64,000 nt of DNA from Kribbella monticola (GCF_003261635.1 NZ_QFXK01000034.1:1-64000), one strand, 5' to 3'. Shown: positions 9,049 to 17,341, counted from the stretch's first letter. Notes: generated from the sequence alone by a model not told the origin. Translations and numbers: made by a program.

Positions 9049-9666
9049 TCACGACATGCAGTAGCGCAGCCAGACGACGCCACCCTCGAACTCCTCCGCG
9101 TTGGCAAGGCGCAGGTCGTAGCGTTCAGCCGGCGCCCACCGCGGTCCAGCTCCGACAACGACCGGATGCACCAACAGAGCCAGCTCGTCGACGAGACCCA
9201 ACTCCAGCAGTACTGCGAGGAGGCGGCCGCTGCTGTCCACTCGGACAACATGTGCGTGGTGGCGCGAACCGAGTTGTTCGAGCGCCTCTGCGAGGTCGAC
9301 ACGATCGTAGCCGGTGATGAGTTCAGGAATCACGCTGTCCAGCGGTCGCGCGGGCGTCTGGTCGGCGTACAGGGCAAGGACGTCCGACCAGTGGCCGAGT
9401 CCGCGCAACGACTCCCACTCGCGAACGCGCGCCCGGCTGTCCACCACCGCGAGCACCGGCCCAGCGGCCCGTACGGCGCGACGCTGCGTCGACCGCAAAG
9501 TCTGCTCCTGAGCCAGGATCGTGTCGGCGCCGATCAGCGTCACGTCCTCCTGCCACAAGGTCGCCAGGGCGTAGAACCGCGCCTGATCGACGGCGAACCC
9601 GCTGGTCACCCCGTCGACCGACACAGCCACCTGTGCCACCACGTGCGGTCTCACCGCCACAACCAC
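9049..9666 (-). CDS. RibD C-terminal / dihydrofolate reductase-like protein
   Basis: The 205-residue product has the RibD_C fold: VAVSVDGVTSGF at the N-terminus, TLIGADTILAQ for nucleotide binding, and near the C-terminus the ELALLVHPVVVGAGPRW motif typical of pyrimidine reductase-like proteins. Such stand-alone proteins are NADPH-dependent reductases whose substrate is often unknown. No riboflavin gene is nearby, so I do not assign it to that pathway. It lies between dgt and the GH12 gene, all on the minus strand. Confidence 0.8.
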   Translation of the reverse strand: MVVAVRPHVVAQVAVSVDGVTSGFAVDQARFYALATLWQEDVTLIGADTILAQEQTLRSTQRRAVRAAGPVLAVVDSRARVREWESLRGLGHWSDVLALYADQTPARPLDSVIPELITGYDRVDLAEALEQLGSRHHAHVVRVDSSGRLLAVLLELGLVDELALLVHPVVVGAGPRWAPAERYDLRLANAEEFEGGVVWLRYCMS

Positions 9667-9723
9667 CTCATGCCCAGAACGCTAGCCAGGCCCACCGACA
9701 GAACCCGGCAGCATCAAACGGGA

Positions 9724-9756
9724 GTGGTGCCCCGCGGAATGATCGCGGGGCACCAC
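9724..9756 (-). terminator. Strong terminator hairpin after the GH12 gene
   Basis: GTGGTGCCCCGC and GCGGGGCACCAC form a perfect 12-bp stem with a 9-nt loop. It begins 5 bp beyond the end of the GH12 coding sequence. There is no T run, which is normal for actinobacterial terminators. Confidence 0.8.
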
Positions 9757-9761
9757 CGGCT

Positions 9762-10940
9762 TCAGCGCAGGGACCAGACCTGGTTGGCCTGCGGGGCAGA
9801 GCCATTGCAGGCGTAGATCTGGATGGCTGTGCCGTTAGCGGTCTGCTGCCCGCTGGCGTCCAGGCACTTGCCGGACTGGGGGTTGACGATGGTGCCGTTG
9901 GAGTTGAGCTGCCAGTTCTGTGCGCCCGTGCCATTGCAGGACCAGAGCTGCACCTGGGCACCATTGGCAGTGGATCCGCCGGCGACGTCGAGGCACTTGC
10001 CCGACTGCGGGTTGACGAGAGTGCTTCCGGTCGGGGCCCAGCGCTGGGCGCCGTTGCCGTTGCAGTCCCATAGTTGCACCCGGCTGCCGTCGGCTGTGGC
10101 GCCACCAGAGACGTCCAGACAACGGCCGCTACCGAGGCCGACGATCTCCTTGGCGGTCCCGCCGCCTCCGCCCCCGCCGCCCGTACCGGCCGTGACATCT
10201 GCGGAGAAGCTGGTCACGGCCAGGCCGGCGCCGCCGTTCCAGGGCTCGAAGCCGGCCTGGATGCTGGTGAGGTACCAGCTGGTGGTGACCTGGGTCCGGG
10301 CGTCGACGTCCCGGACGAAGTCCATCACGTTGAACGACATGCTGGAGATGGCCGAGGGCGCGACGTACGAGACGACGTCGTTGCCACCGTTCCAGCCCTG
10401 CCACACCTCCCAGGTGCTGCCCGCGACACTGGTGGTGCCGACCGGGCTGCCGACCGGACTGATCGAGCCCTGGCGATTGAGCCAGATCATGATCTCCATC
10501 TGGTTCACGCCGGTGGTCTTGGGCGTCGGGTCGAGCCAGATGTCGTACGAGGCGTCGTAGGTGCCGCCCACATAGGAGTAGCTGATCGAGGAGTTGGCGC
10601 TACCGATCTGGCTGAGCTGCCGTGGGAGGTTCGTTCCCGGCGAGCAATTCGTGTAGTGGCAGCCGACGTAGATCGACGGATAGGACAGCGGAGCGCCGTT
10701 GGTGGGCGCGGATCCCTGCTGTGACGTGATCTGGAAGCCCGACCCGGTCACGTTGATGCATTGCTGCGCGCTGCTCCCCCACCGGTTGTTCTGTACGACG
10801 TACTTGCCGCCGATCGTGGTGGAGCCGAACTGCTCGCAGATCTGGGTGTCGGCCTGCGCTGGGCCGGCCCCGACGATCGGGACAGCCAGTATCGCCGCGG
10901 CAGTCGTCAGGACGGCGGACCACAAGCGTGTTTGCCTCAT
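9762..10940 (-). CDS. Secreted GH12 endoglucanase with ricin-type (CBM13) lectin domain
   Basis: The 392-residue exported enzyme should cut beta-1,4-glucan or xyloglucan. A signal peptide (about 1-30, ending AQA) precedes the GH12 catalytic domain (about 31-250). The nucleophile is E149 in NQMEIMIWLNRQG and the acid/base is E232 in AGFEPWNGGAGL. A Gly-rich linker leads to a C-terminal ricin-B lectin domain (265-392) with three repeats of the GxCLDxxG and CNGxGAQxW type. The ATG at 10940 has the ribosome site AGAGGA just upstream, and an earlier in-frame start would run through the operator. The CebR-like operator upstream suggests induction by cello-oligosaccharides. Confidence 0.93.
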   Translation of the reverse strand: MRQTRLWSAVLTTAAAILAVPIVGAGPAQADTQICEQFGSTTIGGKYVVQNNRWGSSAQQCINVTGSGFQITSQQGSAPTNGAPLSYPSIYVGCHYTNCSPGTNLPRQLSQIGSANSSISYSYVGGTYDASYDIWLDPTPKTTGVNQMEIMIWLNRQGSISPVGSPVGTTSVAGSTWEVWQGWNGGNDVVSYVAPSAISSMSFNVMDFVRDVDARTQVTTSWYLTSIQAGFEPWNGGAGLAVTSFSADVTAGTGGGGGGGGTAKEIVGLGSGRCLDVSGGATADGSRVQLWDCNGNGAQRWAPTGSTLVNPQSGKCLDVAGGSTANGAQVQLWSCNGTGAQNWQLNSNGTIVNPQSGKCLDASGQQTANGTAIQIYACNGSAPQANQVWSLR

Positions 10941-10963
10941 AGCGATCCTCTTTCGTTGGGCGC

Positions 10964-10985
10964 ATTTTGGGAGCGCTCCCAAAAT
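10964..10985. promoter_or_regulatory. CebR-like operator upstream of GH12
   Basis: A perfect 22-bp palindrome whose core TGGGAGCGCTCCCA (10968-10981) is identical to the published Streptomyces CebR operator for cellulose-utilisation genes. It lies 24 bp upstream of the GH12 start codon. A LacI-family gene with related operators lies at 44.4 kb. Confidence 0.88.
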
Positions 10986-11058
10986 GGATGTGCACCGATG
11001 AAAGCACGCTGGTCACGGAGTGAGAAGGGTCAAGCACAGACTGAATCGTTTTGGACTT

Positions 11059-11694
11059 TCACGCCCAGGGCAGCGTGGCACCGGGGGTGGCCGCGGCTTC
11101 GAGGCGGGTGCGGACGGACTGGCGAGCTCGCGAGAAGACGGTGTCGATCTCGTCGCGGAGCAGGGAGGCGAGGTTCGCCGATTCGCAGAAGGCGTTGAGC
11201 TCGAACGCGAGTTGGGTCGGGTCGGCAGTCAGCTCGCCGGCGGCGCGCGCCTCGGCGGCGCACTGCTCGATCAGGCCGAGCCACTCGCGGTCGACCGAGA
11301 CGAGGAAGTCATGGACCGGACCCGAGCGCGCGCCGAACTCGTGGCTGACCTTGGCGAAGAAACAGCCACCCGGAAAGACGCGGCGTTGCGAGTAGTCCAG
11401 CCAGCTCTCGATCAACCGCCAGAGCCGGCCGAATCCCGGTTCCACGGCGAGCGCGGGCTCGACGACCGCGTCGACATAGATCCGCCGGGCAGCGCGGATC
11501 GTGGCCAGTTGGAGCTCTTCCTTGGAGCCGAAGTGAGCGAACAGGCCACTCTTGCTGATCTCCAGCTCACCGGCCAGCCGGCCGATCGACAACCCTTCCA
11601 GCCCGTCCACCGAGGCGATGTCGACTGCGCGCCGCAGTACCGCGCGGCGGGTCTGATCGCCCCGGACCAGCCGGCCGTCGGTGCGCGTCTGCAT
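11059..11694 (-). CDS. TetR-family regulator
   Basis: The 211-residue protein has an N-terminal TetR helix-turn-helix (IGRLAGELEISKSGLFAHFGSKEELQ split over two helices) and a C-terminal ligand-binding domain with FPGGCFFAKVSHEF. The ATG at 11694 is chosen because AAGGAGG lies 5 nt upstream; an ATG at 11712 would place that ribosome site inside the gene. The gene is divergent from an alpha/beta hydrolase across a 111-bp gap with a TetR-type palindrome, so it probably represses both itself and the hydrolase. Confidence 0.9.
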   Translation of the reverse strand: MQTRTDGRLVRGDQTRRAVLRRAVDIASVDGLEGLSIGRLAGELEISKSGLFAHFGSKEELQLATIRAARRIYVDAVVEPALAVEPGFGRLWRLIESWLDYSQRRVFPGGCFFAKVSHEFGARSGPVHDFLVSVDREWLGLIEQCAAEARAAGELTADPTQLAFELNAFCESANLASLLRDEIDTVFSRARQSVRTRLEAAATPGATLPWA

Positions 11695-11765
11695 CGCCGC
11701 CTCCTTCACCATCTTGCGGGTAAGCCTACGGCCCACCTTGACCGGCAGGCCTCCATAAACTAATA

Positions 11766-11781
11766 ATACGACCGTTCGTAT
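11766..11781. promoter_or_regulatory. TetR-type operator between divergent genes
   Basis: ATACGA-CCGT-TCGTAT is a perfect 6-bp inverted repeat with a 4-bp spacer in the AT-rich gap between the TetR gene and the hydrolase gene. It lies 25 bp before the hydrolase ATG, so binding would overlap the promoter. Confidence 0.7.
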
Positions 11782-11805
11782 AGTTTGCCGAGCAGGGAGT
11801 GCCGC

Positions 11806-12681
11806 ATGCTTCTCAGGACGATCCGGGCCGGACTGCGACTGGTCGCCAAGATCTCGCCCACGCTGGCCGGACGGCTCGCCTTCGAGCTGTGGCGGCGGCC
11901 GTTGATGCGCGGCAAGGTGCGAGAGGCCGAGCGAGCCGTCCACGCCGCCGCGAAGGTAGAGATCGTCGAGGGCGTCGTCACCTACCAATGGGGCGACGGC
12001 ACGCGGCCGGTCCTGCTCGTGCACGGCTGGCGCTCGCGCGCGTCAAGATTCGCCGCATACATCGAGCGCCTGCTCGAGCTCGGCTACAGCCCGATCTCGT
12101 ACGACGCGCCGGCGCACGGCGACTCGGGTGGCGGCCGAATCGCGAGCACGATCCTCGACCACCAGCGCATCATCCAGGCGCTCGCCGCGAAGTACGGCAC
12201 GTTCGAAGGCGTGATCGCGCACTCCCTAGGCGCCCCCTTTGCCCTGTACGCCGTACGCGAGGGTGTCGCCGCGAGGCGACTCGTGACCGTGAGCGGCGTC
12301 GCCGACTTCGGCTACCTGACCGATGCGTTCTGCCACGAACTAGGACTCGGTCCGGCCGCGAACCAGGCGCTCCGCAAAGCCATCGAGCGGCACTACTTCC
12401 CCGGCCTCGACGACGTGTGGACGCGATTCTCGGTGCGCGCGGGCGATCTCGACCTGCTGGTGATCCACAACGACGAGGACGACGTGGTGGATCCCGGGCA
12501 GGCGGAGGTCCTACTCACGCAGTACGGATCGAAAGCGCGCTTCCTGCAGACGAAAGGCCTCGGTCATCGCCGGATCATGATCGATCCGGACGTGATCACC
12601 GAGGCCCTCGCCTTCCTTACCGCTGCAGATCTGAGCGAACAGAACTCAGATGTCGCGGAACGTCTCGATCTGGGCGCCTAG
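11806..12681 (+). CDS. Alpha/beta hydrolase
   Basis: The 291-residue protein has an alpha/beta-hydrolase fold: the oxyanion region VLLVHGWRSRASRF, the nucleophile elbow AHSLGAPF (Ser), an acidic residue in NDEDDVVDP and the late histidine in GLGHRRIM. The ATG at 11806 follows a GGGAG ribosome site; an upstream TTG at 11785 lies in the promoter region. It is the likely target of the divergent TetR regulator. Substrate is unknown. Its last 36 bp overlap, tail to tail, the end of the XRE-MurA gene. Confidence 0.85.
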   Translation: MLLRTIRAGLRLVAKISPTLAGRLAFELWRRPLMRGKVREAERAVHAAAKVEIVEGVVTYQWGDGTRPVLLVHGWRSRASRFAAYIERLLELGYSPISYDAPAHGDSGGGRIASTILDHQRIIQALAAKYGTFEGVIAHSLGAPFALYAVREGVAARRLVTVSGVADFGYLTDAFCHELGLGPAANQALRKAIERHYFPGLDDVWTRFSVRAGDLDLLVIHNDEDDVVDPGQAEVLLTQYGSKARFLQTKGLGHRRIMIDPDVITEALAFLTAADLSEQNSDVAERLDLGA

Positions 12682-14172
12682 CGAGTTGAGCCGGGTGGCC
12701 AGATCCTCGTAACCCCGGTTGATCACGTAGACGCTGCGCAGTACCGACGTGCCCTTGGCCGCCATCATCGCGATCAAGGTCACCACCGCGGGACGGAGCG
12801 CCGGCGGGCACATGATCTCGGCGCCGGACCAGTGCGTCGGGCCCTCGACCATCACCCGGTGCGGGTCGAGCAGCTTCACCCGGCCGCCGAGCTTGTTCAG
12901 GTCGGTCAGGTAGATCGCCCGGTTCTCGTAGACCCAGTCGTGGATCAGGGTCTGGCCGGTCGCCGACGCCGCGATCACGGCGAAGAACGGCAGGTTGTCG
13001 ATGTTCAGACCCGGGAACGGCATCGGGTGGATCTTGTCGATCGGCGCGTGCAGCGTGGACGGCCGGGTGGTCAGGTCGACCAGCCGGGTCCGGCCGTTCT
13101 CGGCCAGGTACTCCTCGGAGCGGCTGTAGTCCAGGCCCATCTCCTCCAGCAGCGCCAGTTCGATCTCGAGGAATTCCACCGGCGCGCGCCGGATGGTGAT
13201 CTCCGAACCGGTCACGATCGCGGCGGTGAGCAGGCTCATCGCCTCGATCGGGTCCTCCGACGGCGCGTAGTCGACGTCGACGTCGATCTCCGCCTTGCCG
13301 TGCACAGTCAGCGTGGTGCTGCCGACGCCGTCGATCTTCACGCCGAGCAGGTCGAGGTAGAAGCAGAGGTCCTGGACCATGTAGTTCGAGCTGGCGTTGC
13401 GGATCACCGTGACCCCGTCGTACCGGGCGGCGGCCATGATCGCGTTCTCGGTCACGGTGTCGCCGCGCTCGGTCAGCACGATCGGCTTGGCCGGCGTGAT
13501 CGCCCGGTTCACCATCGCGTGGTACTCGCCGCCGGTCGCCTTGATGTCCAGCCCGAACGGGCGCAGCGCGGCCATGTGCGGCTCGACCGTGCGAGTGCCG
13601 AGGTCGCAGCCGCCGGCGTACGGGAGCTGGAAGGTGTCCTCGCGGTGCAGCAGCGGGCCGAGGAACATGATGATGCTGCGCGTACGCCGGGCCGCCTCGG
13701 CATCCATCGCGGTCAGGTCGAGGTGCTCCGGCGGGACGATCTCCAGGTCGCCGGCGTCGTTCAGCCAGGTCGTCTTGACGCCGATCGAGTTCAGTACTTC
13801 GAGCAGCCGGTTGACCTCTTCGATCCGGGCCACCTTGCGCAACGTCGTCCGGCCCTTGTTGAGCAGGCTCGCGCACAACAGGGCGACACCGGCGTTCTTG
13901 GAGGACTTCACGTCGATGGATCCGGACAATTCCCGTCCACCGATGACACGGAGGTGGACCGGACCGCCACCGAGAGAGACAATTTCGGAATCGAGCGCTT
14001 CGCCGATCCGGGCGAGCATCTCGAGAGTGAGGTTCTGATGACCCTTTTCGATCCGGTTCACCGCACTCTGGCTGGTGCCGAGCACATCGGCCAGCTGGGT
14101 CTGGGTCCAGCCGCGGTGTTTGCGGGCGTCCCGGATGAGATTACCGATCCGGGCGAGGTAGTCGTCAGTCAT
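12646..14172 (-). CDS. MurA-like enolpyruvyl transferase with N-terminal XRE DNA-binding domain
   Basis: The 508-residue fusion starts with an XRE/Cro helix-turn-helix (about 7-62; TQTQLADVLGTSQSAVNRIEKG). An EPSP-synthase/MurA fold fills about 70-508. MurA makes UDP-GlcNAc-enolpyruvate, the first committed step of peptidoglycan synthesis. The substrate lysine/asparagine pair (K92, N93), the active-site cysteine (C189 in GGCDLGTRTVEPHM) and the YENR arginine motif are present. The loop carrying the catalytic Asp in E. coli MurA (FPTDMQ) reads FPGLNIDNLPFF here, so the aspartate may be shifted and activity needs testing. The palindrome just upstream suggests autoregulation. Similar fusions exist in other actinobacteria, usually as a second MurA. 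Confidence 0.85.
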   Translation of the reverse strand: MTDDYLARIGNLIRDARKHRGWTQTQLADVLGTSQSAVNRIEKGHQNLTLEMLARIGEALDSEIVSLGGGPVHLRVIGGRELSGSIDVKSSKNAGVALLCASLLNKGRTTLRKVARIEEVNRLLEVLNSIGVKTTWLNDAGDLEIVPPEHLDLTAMDAEAARRTRSIIMFLGPLLHREDTFQLPYAGGCDLGTRTVEPHMAALRPFGLDIKATGGEYHAMVNRAITPAKPIVLTERGDTVTENAIMAAARYDGVTVIRNASSNYMVQDLCFYLDLLGVKIDGVGSTTLTVHGKAEIDVDVDYAPSEDPIEAMSLLTAAIVTGSEITIRRAPVEFLEIELALLEEMGLDYSRSEEYLAENGRTRLVDLTTRPSTLHAPIDKIHPMPFPGLNIDNLPFFAVIAASATGQTLIHDWVYENRAIYLTDLNKLGGRVKLLDPHRVMVEGPTHWSGAEIMCPPALRPAVVTLIAMMAAKGTSVLRSVYVINRGYEDLATRLNSLGAQIETFRDI

Positions 14173-14183
14173 GCGCCGGACCT

Positions 14184-14201
14184 TATCTCACATATGAGAT
14201 A
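14184..14201. promoter_or_regulatory. Palindrome upstream of XRE-MurA
   Basis: TATCTCA-CATA-TGAGATA is a perfect 7-bp inverted repeat that starts 11 bp before the XRE-MurA start codon. It is the AT-richest site in a GC-rich stretch and a good candidate for binding by the gene's own HTH domain. Confidence 0.65.
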
Positions 14202-14327
14202 CCGCTGTGCCGACCCGCCGCTGACAGCGTAGCCAATGTCACGACCCACCGACGCGGTGCCCTCGCTGGTACTGCCGCCCCCTACAGTTAGCGCCACCCC
14301 GCCGCCGCCATCGGAGAGGACCAGTAG

Positions 14328-15554
14328 ATGCCCGACGACGTCAACACCGCCGCAGGTGTGACCGAGTTCGAGGCGGAGTCGTGGCCGCTGGAAGCAGCCG
14401 CCGAAGGGCTGCACCAGGTCATCGACGGCTTCCAGAACGGCGACACCAGGCCGCTGGTGATCGGCGACGGCGACCAGCCCGTGCTGGTGGTACTCGCGAT
14501 CGCGGACCTCGCCGACTTCCGCGGCCGGATCGCGGAACTGCTGGGCAACCCCGTCGACGCCGGCTGGCTGCGCTACTACCTGCGCTCCAACTTCGACATG
14601 AGTTCCGAGACGCTCGTGGAGCAACTGGGCGTCGACACCGACCACGGGCTGTCCTCGCTGGCGAGTCAGGTCAACGTCGAGCAGGCCGCCGTACTGCTGC
14701 CCGATCACCTGCGGCGCACCGAGGCCGGCGGGAATCCGCTGATGCTGATCGGCGACGGTCCGATGGCGACCGCGGCGCTGATCGCGTTCCCGGCGTTCTC
14801 CGTGCTGCTCGCGATGGAGAGCGAGGGCAAGGGCGACGACGACTCGTGCGTGCACGACGAGGAGGAGAAGCCGACCACGCCGCTGGAGGTGCTGGCCGAG
14901 CGACTCGGTCCGGTCTCGACCCAGATCGTCGCCCAGATCAACGCCGGCCGCGAGCCGGGCCTGCCGCGGTACGACCTGCACTTCGAGGACGATCTCGTCG
15001 AGCACCTGCGCGACTTGGAGAAGCGCTCCCAGGCCGCTCCCGGCGGTGGCGCGTACGACGAACTCAACGACCTGCTGCACTCGTTCGACCAGATGCGCAG
15101 CGGCGGGGTCGGTGATGAGGCCGACGAGGTCGAGCCCTCGGAAGCGCCGTACGTCGAAGTGAGCGACCTGGCCGCCGCGCTACCCGAAGTACGGGACAGC
15201 TACCGGGCCGGTGCCGACGACCCGTATCTGATCGGCATCGACGGGAACCCGTTGGCCGGCCTGATCTCGTACGACCTCTACGAGGCGCTGCAGCAGGTGT
15301 CGGTGGAGCTCGACGGCACCGACGAGGCGCCGGTGTTGCCACTCCCCCGGCCGCGCTCGGAGGACGGCCCGGAGCTGGTCCCCTTCGAGGCCGCCCTCGA
15401 ACTCTGCGACGCGGTCTGCGAAGACATCAGCCACGGCGAAGGCTCCATGCTCTTCGTCGCCGACGACGCCGGCGAACCAGAACTGGTCCTCGCCCCCCTC
15501 GCCTGGCTGTGGGCCTACGTAGACCACCTCAACCTGGAACCCACCGAAGCCTGA
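14328..15554 (+). CDS. Protein with four degenerate Phd/YefM-like repeats, unknown function
   Basis: I do not recognise this 408-residue acidic protein. By eye it holds four copies of a pattern resembling the N-terminal fold of Phd/YefM antitoxins: an amphipathic helix, then a beta-hairpin of the form PLVIGDGxPVxxLI, then an aromatic or Leu-rich helix. Copies lie at about 19-63, 115-163, 275-322 and 350-398. The third (LPEVRDSYRAGADDPYLIGI, then NPLAGLISYDLYEAL) is the clearest. Acidic linkers separate them. There is no signal peptide, membrane segment or adjacent toxin gene. The next gene starts 17 bp later on the same strand. Confidence 0.75.
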   Translation: MPDDVNTAAGVTEFEAESWPLEAAAEGLHQVIDGFQNGDTRPLVIGDGDQPVLVVLAIADLADFRGRIAELLGNPVDAGWLRYYLRSNFDMSSETLVEQLGVDTDHGLSSLASQVNVEQAAVLLPDHLRRTEAGGNPLMLIGDGPMATAALIAFPAFSVLLAMESEGKGDDDSCVHDEEEKPTTPLEVLAERLGPVSTQIVAQINAGREPGLPRYDLHFEDDLVEHLRDLEKRSQAAPGGGAYDELNDLLHSFDQMRSGGVGDEADEVEPSEAPYVEVSDLAAALPEVRDSYRAGADDPYLIGIDGNPLAGLISYDLYEALQQVSVELDGTDEAPVLPLPRPRSEDGPELVPFEAALELCDAVCEDISHGEGSMLFVADDAGEPELVLAPLAWLWAYVDHLNLEPTEA

Positions 15555-15571
15555 ACCGCCGGCTTGCTGGG

Positions 15572-16066
15572 ATGAAGCAGTTCGGGCAGGCGTGGGCAGC
15601 ATTGCTGGCGGCGGTGGCGCAGACGGCCGATGAGGACTTCGAGCAGCCGTCCGGGTGTGTCGGGTGGAGCGTGCGCGACCTGGTGTGTCATCTGGTGATC
15701 GATGCGCAAGACGTGCTGATCACCTTGGTGACGCCGGCCGACGGTCCCGCAACGGTTGACGCGACCGGCTATTGGAAGCTGGTCGAGCCGCCGACCGGGG
15801 AGGATCCGCTGGACGCTTTGATCCCACGGCTGGCTGCGGCGTACGGCGAACCGCGGTGGCTCAAGTTCCACCTGGACGACGTGGGGTCCGCAGCCGGGCG
15901 GGCGGCTGCGCGGGTGGCGTTGGAGCGGATCGCCGGGAGCGCGTTCCCCGCTGTGTTCTCCGATCAGGACGCGTTGCTGATCGGCACCGGACGCCGTCAG
16001 GCAACTGCCGACGAGCGGGCGGCCTTGGCAGGCTTCGGCGCGAGGTTGCCGCTCGTGCTCGGCTAG
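15572..16066 (+). CDS. Maleylpyruvate isomerase N-terminal/DinB-like protein
   Basis: The 164-residue protein has the four-helix metal-binding fold of mycothiol-dependent enzymes, with the motif WSVRDLVCHLVIDAQDVL and an N-terminal helix FGQAWAALLAAVAQ. Family members (TIGR03083/TIGR03086 type) often act as mycothiol-S-transferases, though many are uncharacterised. The ATG at 15572 is the first in-frame start after the preceding gene. The stop overlaps the end of the convergent YciI gene by 4 bp. Confidence 0.75.
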   Translation: MKQFGQAWAALLAAVAQTADEDFEQPSGCVGWSVRDLVCHLVIDAQDVLITLVTPADGPATVDATGYWKLVEPPTGEDPLDALIPRLAAAYGEPRWLKFHLDDVGSAAGRAAARVALERIAGSAFPAVFSDQDALLIGTGRRQATADERAALAGFGARLPLVLG

Positions 16067-16338
16067 GCGTTGACCGGGAACAGGGGCTGCCACTCGGTGA
16101 GCGTGACGATCTCGTAGACGTCGGCTGCGGTGTACGGGTCCCTGGCGAGGATGTCGCGGAGTTCGGACTCGTCGGCGACGTCGTAGATCAGCAGGGCGCC
16201 GGTCTGGTCCGCGAACGGGCCGGCCGTGACGAGCTTGCCCGCGTCCTTCAAGGAATGCAGGTACTCCCGGTGGGCCGGGCGGACCTCCATCCGGCGTTCG
16301 GTGTCGGTGAACTTCAGCTGGAGTGCGAAGAGAGCCAT
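16063..16338 (-). CDS. YciI-family protein
   Basis: The 91-residue product has the YciI dimeric alpha/beta-barrel features: LFALQLKFTD at the start, RPAHREYLHSLKDAGKLVTAGPF with the conserved histidine, and LARDPYTAADVYE. YciI proteins are small, possibly catalytic, and mostly of unknown role. The ATG at 16338 gives the family-typical N-terminus. A structured 77-nt element lies 54 bp upstream of the start and could be part of its leader. Confidence 0.8.
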   Translation of the reverse strand: MALFALQLKFTDTERRMEVRPAHREYLHSLKDAGKLVTAGPFADQTGALLIYDVADESELRDILARDPYTAADVYEIVTLTEWQPLFPVNA

Positions 16339-16392
16339 ACTCCAGACCTTATAAGACCGGCCGGAATCCCCACGGAACAAGGGGAATTTGGT

Positions 16393-16469
16393 GCGGGAAG
16401 GGCGTCACGAGCCGCCACAGCGGCTGGTTCAGGTCAGACCCGAAAGTCGACAGTGATCGCCCTTCCCGC
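16393..16469. ncRNA. Candidate structured element closed by a 12-bp stem
   Basis: GCGGGAAGGGCG (16393-16404) pairs perfectly with CGCCCTTCCCGC (16458-16469). TCAC/GTGA extends the stem inward, and an internal hairpin AGCCGC-CACA-GCGGCT lies at 16410-16425. On the minus strand it sits after the methyltransferase stop and before the YciI gene. It could be a terminator, a leader element or a small RNA; it does not fold as a tRNA. No known riboswitch family is recognised. Confidence 0.45.
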
Positions 16470-16491
16470 TCCGACATCTTGGACCAGCAGA

Positions 16492-17277
16492 TCAGCCGGA
16501 TGCAAGAGGTTGGTTAAGGCAATTTGCTGCACTCAGTTGAGTCAGGTAACTCTTCGTGATCGAACCGCCGGCCGCCTCGATGAGCGCGCCGATGCACTCG
16601 TACAGTCCGTCACGGGCTCTCGTTGTCAAGGCCCGATGTCCCGAATAAGACGACAGCAGATCGAGGTACTGGGCCGTCGTGTACGTCGCTTCCCAGGTGA
16701 AGCGGCGGAACGTCACCGGACCGAACCGGCCTGACGCATCGAACTCCGACGGGTCGTCCGGAACGGAAGCCGGGTCGGGCAGACCGCTCTCATCCGCGTC
16801 GGTGGTGAAGCGGCGATAGCAATCCTGTACGTCGCTCCAGAGCTGTTCGCTGCCACCGGCGACGTGATGCGTCGACACCACCGCGAGCACACCACCGGGA
16901 CGCAACAGGTCCGCCGCCCTGCTCATCCGGGTCTGCGGGTCGAGCCAGTGGAACGCGGTCGCCGAGAGCACCATGTCGAACCGCTCGGCCGGCAGCGGCC
17001 AGGTGTCGAAGTCGGCCGTGATCACCTCGAGCTCCGGCAACTTCGCGCGCGCGACGCGGCTCAGCTCGGGACTCAGCTCGACTGCTTTCACCGACCAGCC
17101 ACGCTCCAGCATCGGCCTGGTCGCCTGGCCGGTCCCGCAGCCGATCTCCAGCACCCGGGGGCGATTCCCCACCAGGGCTGCCAACTCGTCGTACAGGGCC
17201 GGTGGGTAGGTCGGGCGGACCCGGTCGTACAGCTCGGCGTCTTCTCCGAAGGTTGTGCGCAGCTCGAGTCGGCCCAT
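16492..17277 (-). CDS. Class I SAM-dependent methyltransferase
   Basis: The 261-residue enzyme has the Rossmann SAM-binding motif I VLEIGCGTGQATRPM, an acidic residue ending beta-2 (KAVELSPE) and motif SATAFHWLDPQTR. The HWLD pattern is typical of the type 11 trans-aconitate methyltransferase-like group. The C-terminal half (YLDLLSSYSGHRAL) also matches that group. The substrate is unknown. It lies alone on the minus strand between ppdK and YciI. Confidence 0.85.
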   Translation of the reverse strand: MGRLELRTTFGEDAELYDRVRPTYPPALYDELAALVGNRPRVLEIGCGTGQATRPMLERGWSVKAVELSPELSRVARAKLPELEVITADFDTWPLPAERFDMVLSATAFHWLDPQTRMSRAADLLRPGGVLAVVSTHHVAGGSEQLWSDVQDCYRRFTTDADESGLPDPASVPDDPSEFDASGRFGPVTFRRFTWEATYTTAQYLDLLSSYSGHRALTTRARDGLYECIGALIEAAGGSITKSYLTQLSAANCLNQPLASG

Positions 17278-17341
17278 TCGGGCAGGTTAGTGCTCCGCGC
17301 CGCCGGCCCTCAACGGACTTACGGCGCGGAGTACTACGAAC

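Noticed and set aside
14328..15554. Toxin-antitoxin module
   Set aside because: The neighbouring gene is a maleylpyruvate isomerase-like protein, not a toxin, and the four-repeat protein is far longer than an antitoxin.
16393..16469. Possible tRNA gene of 77 nt
   Set aside because: The closing stem is 12 bp and no T-loop or anticodon arm can be placed.
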